DNA of 7,090 nt. Source: an uncultured Desulfobulbaceae bacterium (GTDB lineage Bacteria > Desulfobacterota > Desulfobulbia > Desulfobulbales > BM004). Where the stretch lies: the NCBI GenBank assembly GCA_947258675.1, contig CAMYJP010000150.1:1-7090 (forward strand), in the 5' to 3' direction. Numbering within the stretch: the first letter of the stretch is position 1; each line of letters starts with the position of its first letter. This document shows positions 5,513 to 7,090 of this stretch, piece by piece. Position numbers and translations under genes: made by a program. The notes below the pieces were generated by a model that did no database searches, had not been told where the DNA came from, and worked only from the letters and a program-made list of their open reading frames with translations.

Positions 5513-5610
5513 ATAACGGGCTGCGAGATGAGCCGCAGTCGGCTGGGGGCGGAAATTGCGTTTTTTTGCAATTTACCGTGCCAGCCGACCGAGCGCAGCG
5601 AAGCCCGAAG
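5513..5610 (+). repeat. 98-bp direct repeat, copy 1
   Basis: Identical to 6992-7089 as read by eye. The preceding bases differ (AG versus GC), and so does the base after the repeat (C5611 versus G7090). It covers the core ATAAC and most of hairpin 1. Confidence 0.93.
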
Positions 5611-5626
5611 CTCATCTCGCAGCCCG
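5517..5626. repeat. Large nested palindrome (hairpin 1)
   Basis: CGGGCTGCGAGATGAG (5517-5532) pairs perfectly with 5611-5626. Inside, GTCGGCTGG (5538-5546) pairs with CCAGCCGAC (5581-5589), and AAATTGC (5553-5559) with GCAATTT (5568-5574) around a loop of G and seven T. The 21-base strand 5590-5610 is opposed by only 5 bases at 5533-5537, giving the asymmetric bulge typical of attC. Confidence 0.9.
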
Positions 5627-5679
5627 ATAGGGCGGACGGCCGCAGGCCAAGCGAGCTTCAGCGAGCGGTCCGCCCTATC
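5518..5679 (-). mobile_element. Geneless palindromic unit inserted at an attC core
   Basis: A 162-bp GC-rich block made of two adjacent hairpins. Its left half, bounded by AGATAAC and GATAGGG (5626-5632), looks like an attC of about 122 bp. Its right end, CCCTATC (5673-5679), is the exact complement of GATAGGG, so the unit obeys the same start-to-R'' rule as the true cassettes although it carries no ORF. The weak point is that both cores read GAT/ATC instead of GTT/AAC. It could be a minimal cassette consisting of little more than an attC, or a palindromic element that targets attC cores. The left 98 bp recur at 6992-7089. Confidence 0.6.
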
Positions 5680-5680
5680 G
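5625..5680. repeat. Second palindrome (hairpin 2)
   Basis: CGATAGGGCGGAC (5625-5637) pairs perfectly with GTCCGCCCTATCG (5668-5680). The 30-base interior contains GGCCGCAGGCC and two GCGAGC copies. It adjoins hairpin 1 with a 2-bp overlap. Confidence 0.88.
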
Positions 5681-5808
5681 TTGCGGGTCACCTGGCGCAG
5701 GGTGTACTATAAAAAACGATTGAAAGCAGATGCTTACGTAAACTCAAAAAACATATAAATCGGCACGGCCCCTGCGATCAGGTGCATTCGCCTTGTTATG
5801 CATTGAAT

Positions 5809-6930
5809 TTATTCCATTAGTTTCTCAGCATACGCATCTCCCTCATTGAACTCTTTTGGAAGAAAATCATACTTCTTTAGTGAAGAATCAATTGACGCTA
5901 TTAGCTTTCCCATCGAGTCCAACTTGTGCTTTGGATAATGGGGTATTAGTAACCCTATCAAATTCTGATTCGGTGAACTATCATCAGCACCATAATGAAA
6001 AGGTATATTGGTTACGCATATTAAATTAGGCATCGAGTCTTTGTATTTTGTTTCAATTTTTCTATACTCCGCTCGGACCTTTTCCAATTTCCTGTTCCCT
6101 TTTTCCGCCTTAAATTCGGGAAGGTTTGTATCTATAAATATTATGTACGGCCCATTAACATTTTTCTCAATAGCATCCTTCAGTTTATCATATAAGCGAA
6201 TTTTCTTGCTTTTACCTTGTTTTGAACCCATAACGTTTTTTACGTTTCTGGTCTTTGCTTCAATATATACTTGAGCTTGAGATTCGAGATGTGTTGCTAA
6301 GCATTCCGGAACACGCCCAGACAAACCTGACCTTTCATCCGAATATAAGATATCGAAACCCGCTCGTATCAGGGTTGCAAATACAAACACCTCATATCGA
6401 GCACCATTAAAGTTGTCATTTACTCTTAATCTATTTATTAAGAAATCAGGTAGCTTCCCTACATGATCAAGAACAAAGAGGTCATAAGCGAGATGTAGCA
6501 ATCCTAATGCTTTTCCATTAGGTTTCCACCACCTATTATCATTTTCCTTTTCAAGATTGGGAACACCTTTTATGTACCACTTTGCAACCTCATGCTGATC
6601 CTTTAAATTTTTTTGAAACTCTTGATTAAGCCAATTAATACCAAGCTTGCTCTTAAGATAGGAAACTAAAAAATCTGAAGGAGTCTCCCAGTCATAATTA
6701 GGGTCATCAGAATGAACTATCTTGCCTCTAATCGCTACCATTCTTCGGTCAAAAGCCTCAACACTAACTATGGGGGGTGTATTCCCAAAGTATGTTTTCT
6801 GGTAATTATCGACAATCTTAGATTTAGCCTGCAACTTTCGAAACATTGCTTGAGTTTCAGGCGACAATTCATCAAATGAGATAGTGGGAGTAGGTTTATC
6901 TCCGGCTTCATTTGATTTGTTTTCAGTCAT
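5809..6930 (-). CDS. Putative PD-(D/E)XK-type nuclease, possible defence gene
   Basis: A 373-aa soluble protein with no signal peptide or membrane segment. The N-terminal 170 residues are charged and helical with several W and Y (INWLNQEF, WYIKGVPNLEKENDNRWWKPNG). Residues 172-230 look like a restriction-endonuclease-like core: helix GARYEVFVFATLIRAGF with E180, then ILYSDERSGLSGRVPECLA with E209 in the place of the usual acidic residue, then the strand VYIEAKTR supplying E224-A-K226. A later strand, PYIIFIDTNLP (261-271), would continue the sheet. This E, P-E, E-x-K order is typical of PD-(D/E)XK enzymes, but the classical Asp is replaced by Glu, so activity is a guess. The ATG at 6930 has AGGA (complement of 6938-6941) 7 bp upstream. 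It is alone in its cassette. Hypothetical cassette proteins of this kind are often anti-phage systems, but no named system is recognised. Confidence 0.75.
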   Translation of the reverse strand: MTENKSNEAGDKPTPTISFDELSPETQAMFRKLQAKSKIVDNYQKTYFGNTPPIVSVEAFDRRMVAIRGKIVHSDDPNYDWETPSDFLVSYLKSKLGINWLNQEFQKNLKDQHEVAKWYIKGVPNLEKENDNRWWKPNGKALGLLHLAYDLFVLDHVGKLPDFLINRLRVNDNFNGARYEVFVFATLIRAGFDILYSDERSGLSGRVPECLATHLESQAQVYIEAKTRNVKNVMGSKQGKSKKIRLYDKLKDAIEKNVNGPYIIFIDTNLPEFKAEKGNRKLEKVRAEYRKIETKYKDSMPNLICVTNIPFHYGADDSSPNQNLIGLLIPHYPKHKLDSMGKLIASIDSSLKKYDFLPKEFNEGDAYAEKLME

Positions 6931-6959
6931 ATAATAATCCTAGTGGATTTCTCTACGTG

Positions 6960-6981
6960 ATAACGTTTACCACTCTGTTAT
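6960..6981. repeat. Short inverted repeat in the nuclease cassette leader
   Basis: ATAAC (6960-6964) and GTTAT (6977-6981) are separated by 12 bp in the 59-bp leader between the core box at 6990 and the ATG at 6930. It could be a small operator or a chance likeness to core boxes. On the minus strand TATAAC here could also serve as a -10 element, but no -35 is convincing. Confidence 0.25.
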
Positions 6982-6989
6982 AGGCGTAT

Positions 6990-7090
6990 GCATAACGGGC
7001 TGCGAGATGAGCCGCAGTCGGCTGGGGGCGGAAATTGCGTTTTTTTGCAATTTACCGTGCCAGCCGACCGAGCGCAGCGAAGCCCGAAGG
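6990..7090 (-). other. Partial attC site of the next cassette to the right
   Basis: It begins with GCATAAC (6990-6996) and continues with the same palindrome arm as at 5518 (GGGCTGCGAGATGAG, inner hairpins included), cut by the window edge before the R'' side. GCATAAC is also the start box of the nuclease cassette, matching its R'' box at 5795-5801. Confidence 0.85.
6992..7089 (+). repeat. 98-bp direct repeat, copy 2
   Basis: Identical to 5513-5610. The identity begins in the core box, where a cassette boundary is expected. Confidence 0.93.

Larger units (their letters stand above)
5511..5801 (-). other. Enlarged attC region after the nuclease cassette (composite)
   Basis: The outer boxes are AGATAAC (5511-5517) and GTTATGC (5795-5801), 291 bp apart, much longer than its neighbours. 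The right part has normal attC arms: CACCTGGCGCAGGG (5689-5702) pairs with CCCTGCGATCAGGTG (5770-5784) around an AT-rich loop. GTTATGC is complementary to the nuclease cassette's start box (6990-6996). The left part is a GC-rich double palindrome (5518-5679). Removing it restores AGATAACGTTGCGGGTCACC, the same AACGTTGC context as the attC sites at 1061 and 1760, and leaves a normal 129-bp attC. This stretch holds no gene. Confidence 0.85.
1..7090 (-). mobile_element. Integron gene-cassette array (interior segment)
   Basis: Nine attC-type sites, eight whole and one cut by the right edge, separate minus-strand genes into cassettes. Approximate cassette limits on the plus strand are 1-96 (partial), 97-501, 502-1066, 1067-1765, 1766-2961, 2962-3594, 3595-4942, 4943-5516, a geneless unit at 5518-5679, and 5680-6995. 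Evidence is the repeated RYYYAAC...GTTRRRY core pairs around imperfect palindromes, stop codons that fall in or next to the core boxes, and complementarity between each cassette's first seven bases and its own R'' box. All genes share one orientation, as expected for cassettes inserted at attI. No integrase, attI or Pc promoter lies in the window; by orientation they should be to the right. Confidence 0.93.

Noticed and set aside
5496..5615. An in-frame N-terminal extension of the GNAT gene by 40 codons
   Set aside because: It would be translated from the core box and palindrome of the neighbouring unit. The ATG at 5495 gives a standard GNAT N-terminus, 15 bp inside the cassette.
5517..5680. 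Intrinsic transcription terminator
   Set aside because: The hairpins are long and GC-rich, but no U-run follows the stem on the minus strand; the T-run lies in a loop. Attenuation of transcription is possible but not supported.
5419..5758. Several overlapping ORFs on both strands in the palindromic region
   Set aside because: They arise from low stop frequency in GC-rich inverted repeats; no start signals or protein-like patterns are seen.
1..7090. CRISPR array, tRNA or rRNA genes
   Set aside because: The repeats are attC-type palindromes with genes between them, not short regular direct repeats; no tRNA cloverleaf or rRNA sequence was noticed.

Overview
The window is a stretch of integron gene-cassette array. 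All convincing genes lie on the minus strand, in short units of one or two genes. Each unit is closed by an attC recombination site, an imperfect palindrome bounded by core boxes of the form RYYYAAC and GTTRRRY. Because genes read right to left, the integrase end of the array should lie beyond the right edge. No integrase, attI site or Pc promoter is visible here. attC sites differ in length (57 to 129 bp, apart from one enlarged to 291 bp) and sequence, and gene base composition varies, mostly AT-rich. This suggests a chromosomal or environmental array assembled from several sources. A gammaproteobacterial-type host is likely, because YfbU-like, DUF4160/DUF2442 and GNAT cassettes are at home there, but the species cannot be named.

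Layout from right (array-proximal) to left: the attC of an unseen cassette (6990-7090, cut by the edge); a 373-aa possible PD-(D/E)XK nuclease; a GC-rich, geneless double palindrome of about 162 bp (5518-5679) sitting exactly at a core box; a GNAT acetyltransferase (163 aa); a 370-aa protein with an N-terminal-threonine, proteasome-beta-like start, preceded by an 18-codon leader ORF; a DUF4160/DUF2442 pair resembling a toxin-antitoxin module; a membrane-anchored helical protein with a YfbU-family protein; two small membrane proteins (76 and 134 aa); a coiled-coil/membrane protein (179 aa); a 72-aa DUF7661-like protein; and the first about 30 codons of a further cassette.

The cassette boundaries are internally verified. 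The core box at the start of each cassette is complementary to the R'' box at that cassette's own end, not to the partner box within the same attC of the array. This holds exactly for seven of eight pairs tested. The eighth, at position 496, has a decayed core (AGCTATT for AGCTAAC). This rule also exposed two short attC sites (496-552 and 1061-1120) hidden inside the 3' ends of coding regions.

The genes do not form one pathway. Their common theme is what cassette arrays usually carry: small self-contained functions, several plausibly linked to phage defence, toxin-antitoxin maintenance or stress. Most cassettes have leaders of only about 20-60 nt and no recognisable promoter, so expression probably depends on read-through from an upstream promoter. 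The most unusual item is the attC-embedded palindromic unit. Its left 98 bp recur identically at the next core site at the right edge, with identity starting at the recombination core.
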